Below are positions 1 through 11,836 of a stretch of DNA of 64,000 nucleotides, piece after piece. Within the stretch, counting starts at the first letter, position 1, and every line of letters starts with the position of its first letter. The notes under the pieces were generated by a model. The model did not search any database. It was not told the DNA's origin and saw only the letters and a program-made list of their open reading frames with translations. Source of the stretch: Seriola aureovittata (taxonomy: Eukaryota; Chordata; Actinopteri; Carangiformes; Carangidae). The stretch lies in the NCBI RefSeq assembly GCF_021018895.1, contig NC_079364.1, positions 31,424,201-31,488,200 of the forward strand, read 5' to 3'. Position numbers and translations under genes: made by a program.

Positions 1-1
1 A

Positions 2-169
2 GTAGTTTTTGTGCCAAATCCTCATAAAAGATGTTGTCCTGCTGATGTCAACATGGGCCCATACAAAGTCATTGAGAAACTCCAAAGTCTTGCGGTTGTT
101 TGTTCAAAGACTGGTATGTTGGCTTTAAAGGAAGGAGACACAGTTTTTCTGTCTTATCAAATTAGATGA
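2..169 (+). other. Unrecognised ORF tail entering from the left edge
   Basis: A frame open from the window edge gives 55 codons and then TGA. The peptide contains VNMGPYKVIEKL in its middle and ends LSYQIR. An AATAAA signal follows about 100 bases after the stop, so the arrangement resembles the 3' end of a transcribed or retroposed unit. The GPYKVIE stretch loosely recalls the C-terminal region of retroelement integrases, but I cannot place it in a family. It does not resemble any ADAMTS domain. It could also be a chance open frame. Confidence 0.25.
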
Positions 170-339
170 GAAAATCCAGTGTAGAGATTGGCCCAGTGTG
201 TTATTATCCTTACTTAGCACAAGAAGGGGAAAATGTGATACAAGAAAACATCCACCAAAATTGTCAATAAAGAGTTGTATCTTTCAGAGCTTCTTTTTAT
301 GCCTCTGCACCAGCGACAGCCATATTGTCTTTGGGTTGT

Positions 340-700
340 CCGTCCGTCTGTCCCATTCTCGTGAACACAATATCTCAGTAACGCCTTGACGAAACTTCTT
401 AAAATTAGGCACAAACATTCACCAGGACTCAAGGATGAACTAATTGTACTTTGGTGGACAAAGTCATAATGACCTCACAAAACATGGTTTTGGTCTTGTG
501 AACACAATATCTCTGTAACACCTTGAAGGAATTTCTTCAAATTTGGTACAAATGTTCACTTGGAGTCAAGGATGAACTAGTTACATTTTAGTGCTCAAAG
601 GTCAAAGGTCAAGGTCAGTCTGAACTCACAAAACACTTTTTAGCCGTTACTCAATACTTGATACAGCAATTATTAAAAAAATTTCACACAAATGGTTCAT
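340..700 (+). repeat. Dispersed teleost repeat, two tandem units of about 137 bp
   Basis: The phrase GTGAACACAATATCTC occurs at about 361 and again at about 498, each followed by a similar series (AACGCCTTGA-like, CAAATTTGG-like, ACTCAAGGATGAACTA and AAAGGTCA-like blocks). This is two diverged tandem units of about 137 bp. The same sequence recurs on the same strand at 19735-20010. It has no coding capacity. Confidence 0.75.
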
Positions 701-1072
701 ATTTTATGTGACTCTGGATAAACAGGGATGTAACCTGAAACTAGTCTGAGTGGAGGAGGCAGAAACCCACAAGGAGGTGATTCTAGTTTTTAAGTCTTTT
801 GTGGCAACTCTCATTTCTCAACAGTCAGATCTCATTACAGTCAAGTCCAAGTAAAGTTTGAAATCCTTTTCTGCTTTTATCAGCATTAAGTGAACACTGA
901 AACCGTGTGACCCCACCATGAGGACAGTAATACCGATGCAGTTTCATATCCTTAAAGTCATGTTATAGGTGTGCATGGTCGCTGTCCATCTTTCTCCACC
1001 ACACACTTCTATAAATAGTATCTTAAAACCATGTTTGCAAAACTTCTTCTGTGGCATCAGATAACCCTAACC

Positions 1073-1101
1073 CCAGCAGCAGCAGCAACAGCAGCAGCAG
1101 C
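1073..1101 (+). repeat. Interrupted (CAG)n trinucleotide repeat
   Basis: Nine CAG/CAA units, with a single CAA interruption after the first five, in non-coding sequence. Confidence 0.85.
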
Positions 1102-3134
1102 TGAAGCTTGGAGTAATCCCAGACTTAAACGTAAGATGAGATAGAAGTTTATTTATCTGTGTGGAGAAACTAGGACATTAAAGCAGTGGGAATATTACAG
1201 CAGAGAACAATATTGTCTCATTATATACACAAATTGTGGCTGAACCTAATAATAAACAGAAAGTATGGGAAAGACCATTAGTTCTAATATTTAGAGTCCC
1301 TCACAATGCTGATGTTACGCACAGAAGTGATTTCTTACTTGATTCACTGTAACACTGACGAGATGAAATCAAACTCCGCCAGCTGAGGATGGAGGGATTT
1401 TAAATCAGATCCATCCAACCACAGCTGTCTTTGCATGGCTGTGATATACCTCTGTCTGCAGCTAATGCCTATGAATAGTATCATGTCCCCATGTTTGTGG
1501 AGCATTAGAAATGCTTTAATTCATCCTCCAGTCCATGCTGGCTAACAGAATTTGTCAGCCTTGAGGCTCAGCTGGGAACTGAGTGTCTGCAGAAACGTTG
1601 CTGCCCTATTTTATGGCATACCACTCTGCTCTTGTCAGAGCAGGCCTGTTCCTGGTGGCTGCACTGCGACTGCTGCATTGAGTTGTTTGTCTTTGTTATT
1701 TGCAGAGACTGCACAAACTGCTGCTGGAAAGAGTGCAGAACGGTATTTTAACTGTTTGCACTTGACTTAACTTTGGCATCAGAGCTGATTTGATAGATCG
1801 ACTTACTTCATCATGTTTTTTGGAGAGTGTCTTGATTTCAGGAACAAGAGATTTCCTTGTCGCTGGTATACGCCATCAAAGTGCTTGTGGGATACACACC
1901 TCTCTGATGTCAGATTAGGTGGGGCGCTGCGTCCAACAATCAAAATCTACTATCTGACATTTACAACCACTTTGTGCACGAAACGAGCCAGGGTTTGAAC
2001 TTAAACTTTCAATTATTACACAACTATTTCTGTCAACAATTGAGTGAAATACTCTGATTATCTTCCCCACATCTAAACAATATGGCGATATCAGTTATGC
2101 AGTTCAGCTGGCCGCACTACTGACTTAGTTTGGCTAAACCCCCATATTCATGTGAGGCCCTTTTTTTAATAAAATTTAAGGTTACGCCACTGCCATTTGT
2201 AACCCACTGAAGTGTTTGGGTTGTTAAATGTCACATCTCTTGGCCATTTTTTCTGCCATGATTTCATCAGATACATTATTTATTAACAAGACTTGGTAAA
2301 GCCCAGCTGACGGTGTTACATTAAATGACATCTCCTTTTGAATCACTTGCTTTTATGATTAATCAAATGAAATTATGATAAATTGCTCAGTCAGTGGAGG
2401 AATTGCTTAAAAGCACAAACTCTGGACAGTGTTTTAAACTCTGGTTATACTCTTGAAGGAGACTTGAAGATCTCTGTGAGGCGAATTTAGGGAAGATCTC
2501 CTCAAGTTTCAGAGACAGTCCAACAGAACCAGCGCTTCCCTCAAAACCTCCCAGGAACGCTGGTCAACGACACATCACTGAGATCCCCAAACGTCCCAGT
2601 CAGAGTGACCTGCAAACATTAAACCTGAAGATAAGGAAATCCTCATCTCCTGCAAGGACCTGCAGTCAGAAGACTGACCCTGTTACCTTTGACCCTTCAA
2701 GCTCCTTTGTCTGGTTTGCATCCCATTGTGGAACGCAATCACAACTTGGATAAACATTACGTGATCATTTACTATAATAACTCACCAGTCACCCACAGAG
2801 ACCAGCTGGTACCCGTTTTTAATCTCACTGTGGAGCAGATTACAAGGCAAAGAAGTGTAAAAGCAAACTACAGCTTGAGAGTTAGAACTACCACCAAGAA
2901 CCAAGACTTGTTAGACATGTCATGTCCCAGTGACACAGTCCAGAACACCAACAAACATATAGTCCAGTCACACACACACACACACAAATGGAGCACACTG
3001 CCCCTGTAAAACAAGAGTACAGTGAAACCTACCCACTCTTAAACGTAGTCCTTGTTTAGATTCTGCAACGAGGTTGCAGAGAAGAGAGGAAGATCCAGAT
3101 CCTGCTGCTCCAGAGTCAGAGATACCTGCAGAAT

Positions 3135-3261
<127 letters not shown>

Positions 3262-3430
3262 CACAAACTACAGAAGAGAGAAGATACAACGTTAATGACA
3301 GCAGTTTGATATAGTCATATGGAGAGACCCAGACAGACAGAGACACAAAGACAGACGGACAGAGACAGAGAAGTTCCCCCAGCAGTCTAAGCCTATAGCA
3401 GCATTAGTAAGGGATGGTTGAAGGCTCATC

Positions 3431-3497
<67 letters not shown>

Positions 3498-3522
3498 GTC
3501 CATCTGTCCATCCATCCATCCA
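3431..3522 (+). repeat. (ATCT)n microsatellite grading into TGTC/CATC units
   Basis: About 16 TCTA/ATCT units are followed by diverged TGTCCATC and CATC units. It lies only about 170 bases downstream of the GA tract. Confidence 0.95.
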
Positions 3523-3534
3523 GAGTGTTCTGTT

Positions 3535-3690
3535 CAGATAATGAGCTTTTTATGATATGATGGAGCTTGGTCATTAAGAGCTTTGTATGTACGGAGAAGG
3601 ATTTTGAATTCTGTTCTGGAGCCAATGCAAAGACACCAATACAGGAGCGATATGATCTCTTTTCCTAGTTCCTGTCATTTTGGATCATTT
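3535..3690 (+). repeat. Dispersed repeat fragment, same family as 42020-42780
   Basis: The order of short blocks (GAGCTTTGTATGT, GGATTTTGAATTCTGTTCTGG, AGCCAATG, then an ATATGATCTCTTTTCCTAGTTCCTGT-like block) parallels the block order at about 42530-42620. I recognise it as a teleost interspersed repeat but cannot assign a class. Confidence 0.5.
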
Positions 3691-3919
3691 TGAATGGGCC
3701 ATCCCTGATAATAAAGAATTACAGTTGCCCAAATGCATGGACGAGTTTTTGAGCTTCCTTTTGAGACAGGATGTTTCTATTACTCTCTACAGAATCTGCA
3801 TAAATCATGAGTGAAACCAACTTGCAACGAACTTGAAATGACAACACCAGAGAAATAAAGAGAAAATGCAGTTAAGCAGAACAGAAAATGGAAGAAAGCC
3901 TGAAAAGTCTAATGTCTGC

Positions 3920-4520
3920 TTATCAAACTGCAGTAAAAGAAGCGTCTGTATTTCTCCAACATCAACGAACTGTCAGAATCCTTTTCATAACCATTGATAA
4001 GAAATAAAGTGCTGGATATCAAAAAACCTTCTCCAGCTAATATCAGATCAGCAGCCAGAAACCCAGGTGTAATATTTAACAGTGACTTTTCATTAAAAAA
4101 AAATTTGAGTTAAATTGTGTTTTTATATTTTTTTATTACTCAAATTGATCTTCAGATGGTCATACATGCTTTTATATCAACGCACTCAGATTCGTTATCT
4201 TCAGCCAAAAAACGATTGCACACCAACTGAAAACAAGATCACACCACCTCTGTTTTTCCCTCTCTTCACTGGTTTCCAGTCAGTTTTAGAATTGACAGTT
4301 TTTACTGACTGCCTTTTAAAGCACGTCATGACTCAGCTCAGAGCTCAATAACTGAGTTGCTGCTCCTCTGTGAGGCAGAGTGCACCCTAAGGTCCTCAGG
4401 CAGGGCTCTGCTGGCTTATCCTAAGTCCTGACTGAAGACTAAAGGTGACCAGGCTCTAGCAGCCAGGGCCCCTCAGCTCTGGAGTCATGTTTCTGACCAC
4501 CTGATAAATCTATGTTCAAT
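3920..4520 (+). mobile_element. 3' fragment of an L2-like non-LTR retrotransposon (degenerate)
   Basis: Broken frames recall the C-terminal end of teleost L2-type reverse transcriptase polyproteins. There is an AARNPGVIFNSDFS-like stretch near 4055, a KITPPLFFPLFTGFQ stretch near 4240 (compare the usual LHWLPV segment), and an ARAPQLWSHV stretch near 4465. Stops and frame changes separate them, so nothing is expressed. It lies in the same orientation as the host gene, as do the related fragments at 17500-18720 and 60240-61165. Confidence 0.6.
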
Positions 4521-4629
4521 ATTCACTCCGTTTTAATCGTCACCATCTCCCGAGGCAAAACTGTCTCATTAGCTGCTAGGTGCTCCACGCCTCATGTCCT
4601 GTTTGGTGGTACACAAGGAACATGGGGGA

Positions 4630-5752
4630 GGTGCTACGAAGCAAGTTCAACAAACCCAGGATAACTTTTAGTTATCTGGGTTAACTCAACCTAATATTGC
4701 CCGTCCTGATAACCTGTACTACGAAGCTGGTTATCAACTGGCTCAGTTAACCCCGGGTTTATCTGTCCGACTAACAGCACGTTCTTGTGAAAGAGGCAGA
4801 GTTGCTAATTATAAACCAACATCAACAGTGCCATGAATAAAGTTCTTAATATGATATGAGAAGGAACACTGATACCCGCCGGTAAGTTCAGTTAACCACG
4901 TTGAAAAGTGACATTCAACAAGATGAAATGTGAATAATATGATCACATGACTGGAATAAAAATGTGCATGAATTATCATTATGTTTCTGATGATGAACAA
5001 ACTGTTATGAACATGTGATGCAGATAAAGTTAATTAAAGTTAATATCAGACTGTTTCTGCTGCAGAGAGGAGAGAAAGAGGAGAGAAGTACTTGATGTCT
5101 GATGAGTCAGTCTGACTGAAATGTTTAAAAATCATAAATCAAATTTATAATCATGGTAAAAACAGTGTGTGGATCATTGTTCTAATCAAAGACATCAGAG
5201 GTTTGGTTTTTATTTCCAGTTGTGGTCTCAGAGTCTCCTCATGTTGTTCTGAGCTGCAGTGATGAAGAAGAGAGTAAAAGCTTCATCACTGTCAGGAATC
5301 CTGTCGGATTAAAGAATATCTGTTCAATTAAAATGAAGCTATAATAGTTATTATATTTATTTATTGTGATAAACTCTCCATGCAAGCTCTGTTATAAAAC
5401 AGAGAGTGGACACATGCCGCTCTGGAACAGTAAAACTGATTCCACTGATTTATATAAATGTCTACCAATTGTTATTATTGATCACTTTATTGTAAACTCT
5501 TTTGTCCCTGTCAGGATCCTGTAGGAATGGTGACTCCATTTTTCCAGTGATTTGATTGGTCAGTAGTTCGGCTGTTGACAGGTTTTGATCTGATCCTCTG
5601 AAGTTAACCTGCATCGGAGCAGGTTAGAGGTTCAGCGTAAGTTACCATGGTGATTTACCCCAATAACAAGTGATCCACCGTCGTAGGACTGAAAACCCAG
5701 AGTTAAACCTGAAGTTATCTTGATAACCTCAGATCCTGCTTCATAGTGCAGG
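4630..5752. mobile_element. Non-autonomous DNA transposon (MITE-like, about 1.1 kb)
   Basis: The left end contains CTACGAAGCAAG, then a GATAACTTTTAGTTATC palindrome and GGGTTAACTC. The reverse complement of the right end contains CACTATGAAGCAGG, then GGTTATCAAGATAACTTC and TTTAACTCTGGG. These make imperfect terminal inverted repeats of about 50-60 bp with internal sub-palindromes. There is no transposase between them. This layout is typical of teleost Harbinger-like MITEs, but the superfamily assignment is inference. Its right end is only a few bases from the next MITE. Confidence 0.6.
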
Positions 5753-5758
5753 CCTCAG

Positions 5759-6033
5759 GGGCCAGATGCGTGAATGATGTGTAAACACAAAAACCAAGCG
5801 TACGCCATTTTCAGCACATAATTTGGTATTTAGAAACATGCGTATACACGGTTTTCCTGAGTGATCCAAGTTACAGTGAAGTGAAAATGCAAAAAAATAA
5901 TCTCTTATTATTATCTGTGTAATTTTTTCTGTTTACACAGCAAAACAGAACACACGGCTTTATAATTCTGATGAAAAGAATGCGAATGTATATGTATAAA
6001 TTGTGTGTACACGTAGTTTTATGCATCTGGCCC
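5759..6033. mobile_element. MITE with GGGCCAGATGC terminal inverted repeats and CAG target duplication
   Basis: The left terminus reads GGGCCAGATGCGTGAA and continues to GTGTAAACAC. The reverse complement of the right terminus reads GGGCCAGATGCATAAA and continues to GTGTACACAC. These are about 30-bp inverted repeats around an AT-rich core. The 3-bp direct repeat CAG flanks both sides, which fits the 3-bp target duplications of PIF/Harbinger elements. No protein is encoded. Confidence 0.75.
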
Positions 6034-7159
6034 CAGGTGTGGAGCATGAAGAAGAACACACTCCTGATTGTGCCGGATCACCTATAGCATGCACTGTGAC
6101 CACCACCCTCCTGTTCTTTTGACCTACTTTAAAAGTTTCTCCTGTTTACAACAGGAAAAGGGGTTGGACACCCACAGCAACGGGATGATTGATGTGATCA
6201 CTTGTAAACATTGTAATTGTGTCAAACGGAGGAGGCACCCAAACTGTACAGTTGGCTGCATAATTATAGAGTCATCTGTTTCTACAGAACCTTCATTTAT
6301 AAAGTTTAAAGTTTTGTATGTTGTTAAGCTGGGTACTGCTGCTCTCCAGGTTCCTCTTTTATTTATTACACTCCGACCTGTGTGCTAAAAGACACAACTT
6401 CTTGTACACTGCAGGGATTTTCCAAGGAAGTGCTATCAGACTGATTGTTGAGCCTCATTCATTGTAACTGCTGCAGATTGAATCATTGTTTTATATAAAT
6501 AAGTAATCAACTGATTAGTGGGGCTTGTTGGGGCTATAAGCAGAATGAGAGGAATACCTGTAGACACTACTCAGGGTTAAAAGTACCGCCACCACCTGTG
6601 TATGTCTGTCAGGTAAAAAATAAATCTGTATTTTGATTTACAGTTAATATTCTCCTACAAAGACAGTCACCCTGTCTGTGATTTTCCTGCTATGACAAGT
6701 CAAATGTCTGCTGTGAAAAAGGCCTATTTACCCACATCTAACCAGTGCCACATAGAGTGTATCCTCCTATGTGTTACTGTTTGTGTCTGTAGTATATTAG
6801 TTATAAACCCAGGTGGTTTCAGCTGACAGAAGCATCCACAGTCAGCCTCTTCTGTATGTTGTTTTTCACCCAAAATGACTTTCATTAATGATTTTTGTGA
6901 ATGAGTGTCGACCTGTCACTGCTTCTGTTAATATTTTCATGACCTCAGGTCATGGTGATCATCTGCACTATAAGGTGTCTAGATATTTCCACAGGAACCA
7001 TTTTGTGTTTTCCCAGAAAACAGAAAGGCTTGTTAATGTGCTATGGAGTGATTTTCACAGGCGTGTCAGTTAGTAGTGTCATTAATCCTGAGGTGTTCCC
7101 TGCCTTCACTGACATGCGTGTGGATGGAGTATGTCTTTATGTCGAAGAGAAAAAAGAGA

Positions 7160-7161
<2 letters not shown>

Positions 7162-7196
<35 letters not shown>
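7162..7196 (+). repeat. (CA)n microsatellite
   Basis: About 17 perfect CA units. Confidence 0.95.
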
Positions 7197-7198
<2 letters not shown>

Positions 7199-7918
7199 AA
7201 GCATAAGAGTAATGTGTTGTATGTGAAATATAGTATTAGTGATATGAGGACTGGTGTTGCGTGATTGCTGATTTTCAGTTCATGGCTCGTTTTTTTTCAG
7301 TCAGTTCTTTCATGCTGTGAGTTTGCGCAGCACGATGCTGCACAGTGTCAGCTGCCATTAAACTATGTCATACTTTGCTCAGCTGTGAACCTCAAAGGTG
7401 TTTCACTCGTGTGCCAGAGGATTTTTCTCAGAAAATACCAACCAGACGCTGTTACTGAGTTCCACTTGCAAACTCATTTTAAGTGTGTTTTGAGGATGTT
7501 GTGCCTGTGCCTTGCATATGCACCACATTGCACAACAGAAATGGTGCTAGTCTCAGAGCTGATTAAGATTTATACATAAATGTGGTGCAACAGCTCCAAA
7601 GAGGTGGAGAAAACAAACAAATGTCTCGTAATAATTCCTACAGTGCAAAATGGTTCATTAGGTTCTTCAGTGCCAAACGGTGCACTGTTAAATATAGCGT
7701 TCATTGTTTACGGTAAAACTATGTAATTGGGATGGAAAAGCTTTCATGAACTGGCTATAGGAAGAATTTCTATTGTGTTTAATCATTTGTTTTTTTTGTG
7801 ACAAAGAAAACACAACAATCCCTAGCCATTAAAATTCTGTTCTCCTATATTCAAACCGGTCTCCTCAGGGTGCTCGTCACAGTTTCATCTTGTATATGTC
7901 TCTGTTGTGTGCACACAG

Positions 7919-8090
7919 ACCGGGCTCGTTCAGATCGGGGAGGATAGCCTGTTCATTCAGCCGCTGGGGGAAAACGACCCGTCACAATCCTTCTCTGGAC
8001 TAAAACACCGGCTGTCGCGACGCCGACGCTCCTCCAAGACCGGCTCCGCTCCGGACGCTGACCAGCCCAGCTACTGTGGGACTGTACAGG
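7919..8090 (+). CDS. adamts17: ADAMTS17 prodomain exon (basic cluster and cysteine switch)
   Basis: ADAMTS17 is a secreted zinc metalloprotease made as an inactive zymogen. This 172-nt exon encodes the C-terminal part of the prodomain. It follows a pyrimidine-containing tract and CACACAG, starts in phase 0, and ends before GTGAGT in phase 1. The peptide begins TGLVQIGEDSLFIQPL, a stretch I recognise as the ADAMTS17-type prodomain. It carries RRRR at 8018-8029, a possible proprotein-convertase site, and SYCGT with Cys at 8075-8077, which fits the cysteine switch that holds the catalytic zinc in the zymogen. The join to the next exon restores an Ala codon. The middle, between the FSG motif and the Cys, looks diverged from the mammalian protein. 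ADAMTS19 is the closest alternative, but the later exons fit ADAMTS17 better. Confidence 0.87.
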
Positions 8091-10804
8091 GTGAGTGACA
8101 CAGAGGTGGATGGCTCAGGGTATGGGATCATTGTCACACTGATATCAGTGTTTGCTGAGGCCTCCTACATCATGATGGATGTGATGAACAGCTATTTATC
8201 AAGGTATGAATAATGATTTGTGAACGGTCAACATAAGGTGCCAAGACAGAAGCAAAAAACTATGAAAAAGACAATACAATACAAAACATCCAAACATGCA
8301 TACATCCAAACTGTTTTGAGTCTGGTGTCAGCACGGATGGAGTCTGCAGAAATGGCAGTTGCATAGCAGATGCAATGGGATGGGAGAAAGCCCCCCCCCC
8401 CCCGATTAACCTCTCAGGTGTCCTCGCTATCCGTTACAGTGTGGTCACGTCATCGGTGCTGCAGTTTCTAAACCAGACAGTGATACATACAGGTCTATAG
8501 GTGCGCCTTGTTGAAGTGACAAAGCCGTCGGGACGAGCCGTCTGACATTTGCTGATGGTTCCTGTAGAGTTCACCGATGGCTGCGCTAGTTTTAGCATTA
8601 GCACTTGTGCTAGGCAGTCACTGTATTCGTACACCACAAACTTGTTTGGTAGATAAAAAAAAAAAAGTAAAATCACTAAAGTGTAAACATCAGTTTACAG
8701 ACCTACCTCCTTCTTCAGCTCTGTATTACTGTACCCACTGTACATGTTTCCTGTTCAACGACATGAGTATTACTGACATTTCAGATGCACCCACTTTCAG
8801 TTTGACCTCCAGATAAATAGTTTCATCATCAGGATAAAGTTTTGGTTTGTTTCCAACCTGTTTGAATCTCTCGCTGCTCATGTTTCTTCACCTTGTAGTG
8901 AGAGAGATCTCAACAATGACATGGATGAGGACAGCCTTGTCAAAACCGACAGAAGTGATGGACGAAAACTGAATGACAATTACACCCACTGATGGTGCTG
9001 CTATAGCTCCTGGCTGTTGTGTAATGCTGCATAAATTCAAGCAGTGATTGTAGCAGCGTCTCCGATCAACCAGCAGAATGCCCTCATTGAACCGGTGAAC
9101 TGATGCAATTCTCTTCATTTCTATGCTGACAACTCAATTCAACTTTCCTAAATCATGATTTTACAGACAGATTTTCTTGCTTGTTACACTCCTTCTTATA
9201 CTTTTACAAGTAGTGCTTTGCAGATACGAGAAGGATTTTTATGCTTAAATCTTTTTTGGCGGAGAAACGGCTTCATACATATGGGTCAGATTACAGAGGA
9301 CGGGATTCGTGTGATTTTTCAGAATCTTGGGAATGTTCCTTACACTCACCTCAAAAACCCTGGAACATTTTCCAAATCCCTCTGCAGTGATGTGCTCGCA
9401 GTGAGCTGTGTGAATGAACTACTGTCTGCCTCTCCACCCTCCGAGCTGAAATGGGCCAGTTGAACATCCCAGGGAAGCAATGCTAATAAATCATGGGTTT
9501 CGGAGCAGCATTTACTGCGATCTGCCACGCTTTGATGTTCATTCAGCTCCAGTGTGTTGCAAGAGAGGCTGTGTGGAATGCAGATGTTTCCTTATTTAAT
9601 GTGCATCTCTTGTTGGAACCTGCTGACCCTCTTGCTGTTAACGCTATCAAACACACAGCAAACCCCACTCTCTGCTCTTTTGCATTAATAATGTGCATAT
9701 TTTCCAAACCCTCAGTGTCTCTGTGCCAAGATTATCGATTTTTGTAGCGAGAGGAATTCACAGTCAGGATTTCTTTTTTCTTTTTTTTTTCAAAGCAGAG
9801 CAAAAGCTAGTCTCCTGGTTTTTGAATGACGGCAGTTTTTTTGTAGTGTGGAGCACACCTGAACACAGGATCCAGTCAAAAGCACTAATGACCAGCCTGG
9901 GAAGTCATGGAAAAGTTTAATTAGTTGCAGACTGGAGTTATAGTTATCCAAACATTTCTCTGAGCCGAGCACTGTTCTGGAGGCAGAATCAATGAGTGAA
10001 GCCAAAGAACCACATCACGCAGCCAGAAGCCTGAATTAAAAGTCTGCTGTAGGTTTGCTTGCTTTTACTCGCTCCTCAGTAGATATGCTTCAGTTTTACA
10101 GGAATATTCATTCTGAGACGAGCCAAAAATAACGTTAATGTTAGCTGACATGTAGTGGTGATCTGTCTGGATATACTATCTGCATCAGACAAAAACACAT
10201 GTTAATGCAGGTGTGAATGCAGGAGAATGCATTGCCATTGTGTTGTGATTGGGCCTCACTCAGCTGTAAAGTCAATCTGTACATTGTCACCACTTTCTCT
10301 TTCATTTAATATTTATATCCTAATGTGAGATGGGAAAATGTCTTCACTGAGAAAGGCTCAAACATGCCCGCTCTTCCCTTGAAGACGTTGATGGTGTTGG
10401 ACTTTTGTATGTGTGAAACGTCTGAAAAATCCACTGGTAGACTGTGTAGTAACAGTTACCAGATTAACCAGATTAATCTAATCCTGTAGTTTAAAAACTA
10501 CATTTGTCTGAGGAGTGTTTCCACTGACGTCACTTTTCCATGTGATGTAACTCATACTCCAATCGAGGCTCATATGACTGAAGGTGAAGGTGTGACACAG
10601 GGAAAATAACAAACTTGAAACAGTAAAACTTCAGATCTGACAAGTGGAAATTAACTGTTGTTTTCTTTTAACCTTCAACCTCCAGATCAGACTGTGGTTG
10701 TACTGATCAGCTGAAAGTGTGAATGTGTCTAGAGGATGCAGCTCCTCTGTGTTCCGGATGTGCCGTCAGGTCTCTGTCGTGGTTTCAGTGGAAGCGTTCA
10801 GAAC

Positions 10805-11578
10805 AGGGGTGGGCGATATATCGATTATGTATCGTGTCTTGTTCCACATGGGATGTAGCAAATGAGAATATTGTGAACATCAAGTATAAATTGTCACACA
10901 GTTGTTTTAAGACGCTTTATGTGTAACGTAAGTGGGGAGGCGTGAGTGTTTGTATCGGGAGCGGAGGGAACTGACGATGTGAAAAAGTGAAGCGCTAAAG
11001 CGAGTTTATCCGTGTTTAGAAATGGTAACACACAGAGCGAGAGAGAAAGAGAGAGAGAGACACAGTGCACTGGTAAAATACTGACCAACACCTGTTAAAT
11101 TATTAACATAATATAATTATAACCAACATTGGGTTTCTGCTATGACCATCTAGTGCATGTGGTTTCCTCTGTCTCTCCATGCAGTTGTTAAAGTGGTTAA
11201 AAATAGTTATATGAATACGACACAGACATGAAAAAACATATAAGGTCCAGACATTGAAACAATAGGCTAGTGAAAGGTGTCAGTTACATATAATGTTGCT
11301 TTTATCATATCAGTATCACTATCGACAAATGTTTCCCTGTCTATTATTAGTGGGAGCCGCTTGTTTGAAAAATAGATGCAAGATGCTGAATCTCTAGATC
11401 TTACAAAGCAGCAGTGAAGCATGAGAGTGAGTCTCTTTATGCATCATGGGGTTAATTCATAATTATGAAGTTCTATGGAGGAGATTTCAAAAATATCGCA
11501 ATATGGTGTATCACAATATTTTTGATACAGCCTAAAAATATCGCAATATTACTAATAGGCTATATCGCCCAGCCCTAG
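10805..11578. mobile_element. Non-autonomous hAT transposon with perfect 8-bp target duplication
   Basis: The left end reads AGGGGTGGGCGATATATCG. The right end read in reverse gives AGGGCTGGGCGATATAGCC. The direct repeat TTCAGAAC flanks both sides (10797-10804 and 11579-11586). An 8-bp duplication with short GGGCTGGGCGATA-type termini is the hAT signature. Near both ends there are several ATATCGCAATAT-type subterminal blocks. There is no transposase frame in its 774 bp, so it must have been moved by an element elsewhere. It includes a short impure GA tract near 11036-11060. Confidence 0.85.
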
Positions 11579-11690
11579 TTCAGAACTGTGTGTGTTCTTC
11601 CAGTATAGTTTGAAAGTTGTTTCAACATCATTATCTGTGTTTTTAAATCAGATTAATGTGTTAAATGGACTGCACTTATATTTAAACTAC

Positions 11691-11836
11691 AAGCCACATT
11701 CACCCATTCACACACACATTCATATAGGGCTTTTTTTACCATACACACACTCACACACCGGGTTCAGTGTTCAGACTGGAGGAGCTGGGAATCAATTAGT
11801 GGGCGACCCGCTCTACATCCTGAACTCCAGCCGCCA
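11691..11836 (-). mobile_element. SINE-like repeat copy (same family as 62350-62585), degenerate
   Basis: Read on the + strand it goes CACATTCACCCATTCACACAC, CATATAGGGC, CCATACACACAC, GGTTCAGTGT, GAGCTGGGAATC and GGCGACCCGCTCTAC. This is the reverse complement of the block order in the + strand copy at 62350-62585. The tRNA-like B-box region is decayed here. Confidence 0.6.

Noticed and set aside
8434..8676. Open frame of 80 codons on the minus strand soon after the prodomain exon
   Set aside because: Intronic, no family similarity, ordinary length for chance frames in this AT/GC range.
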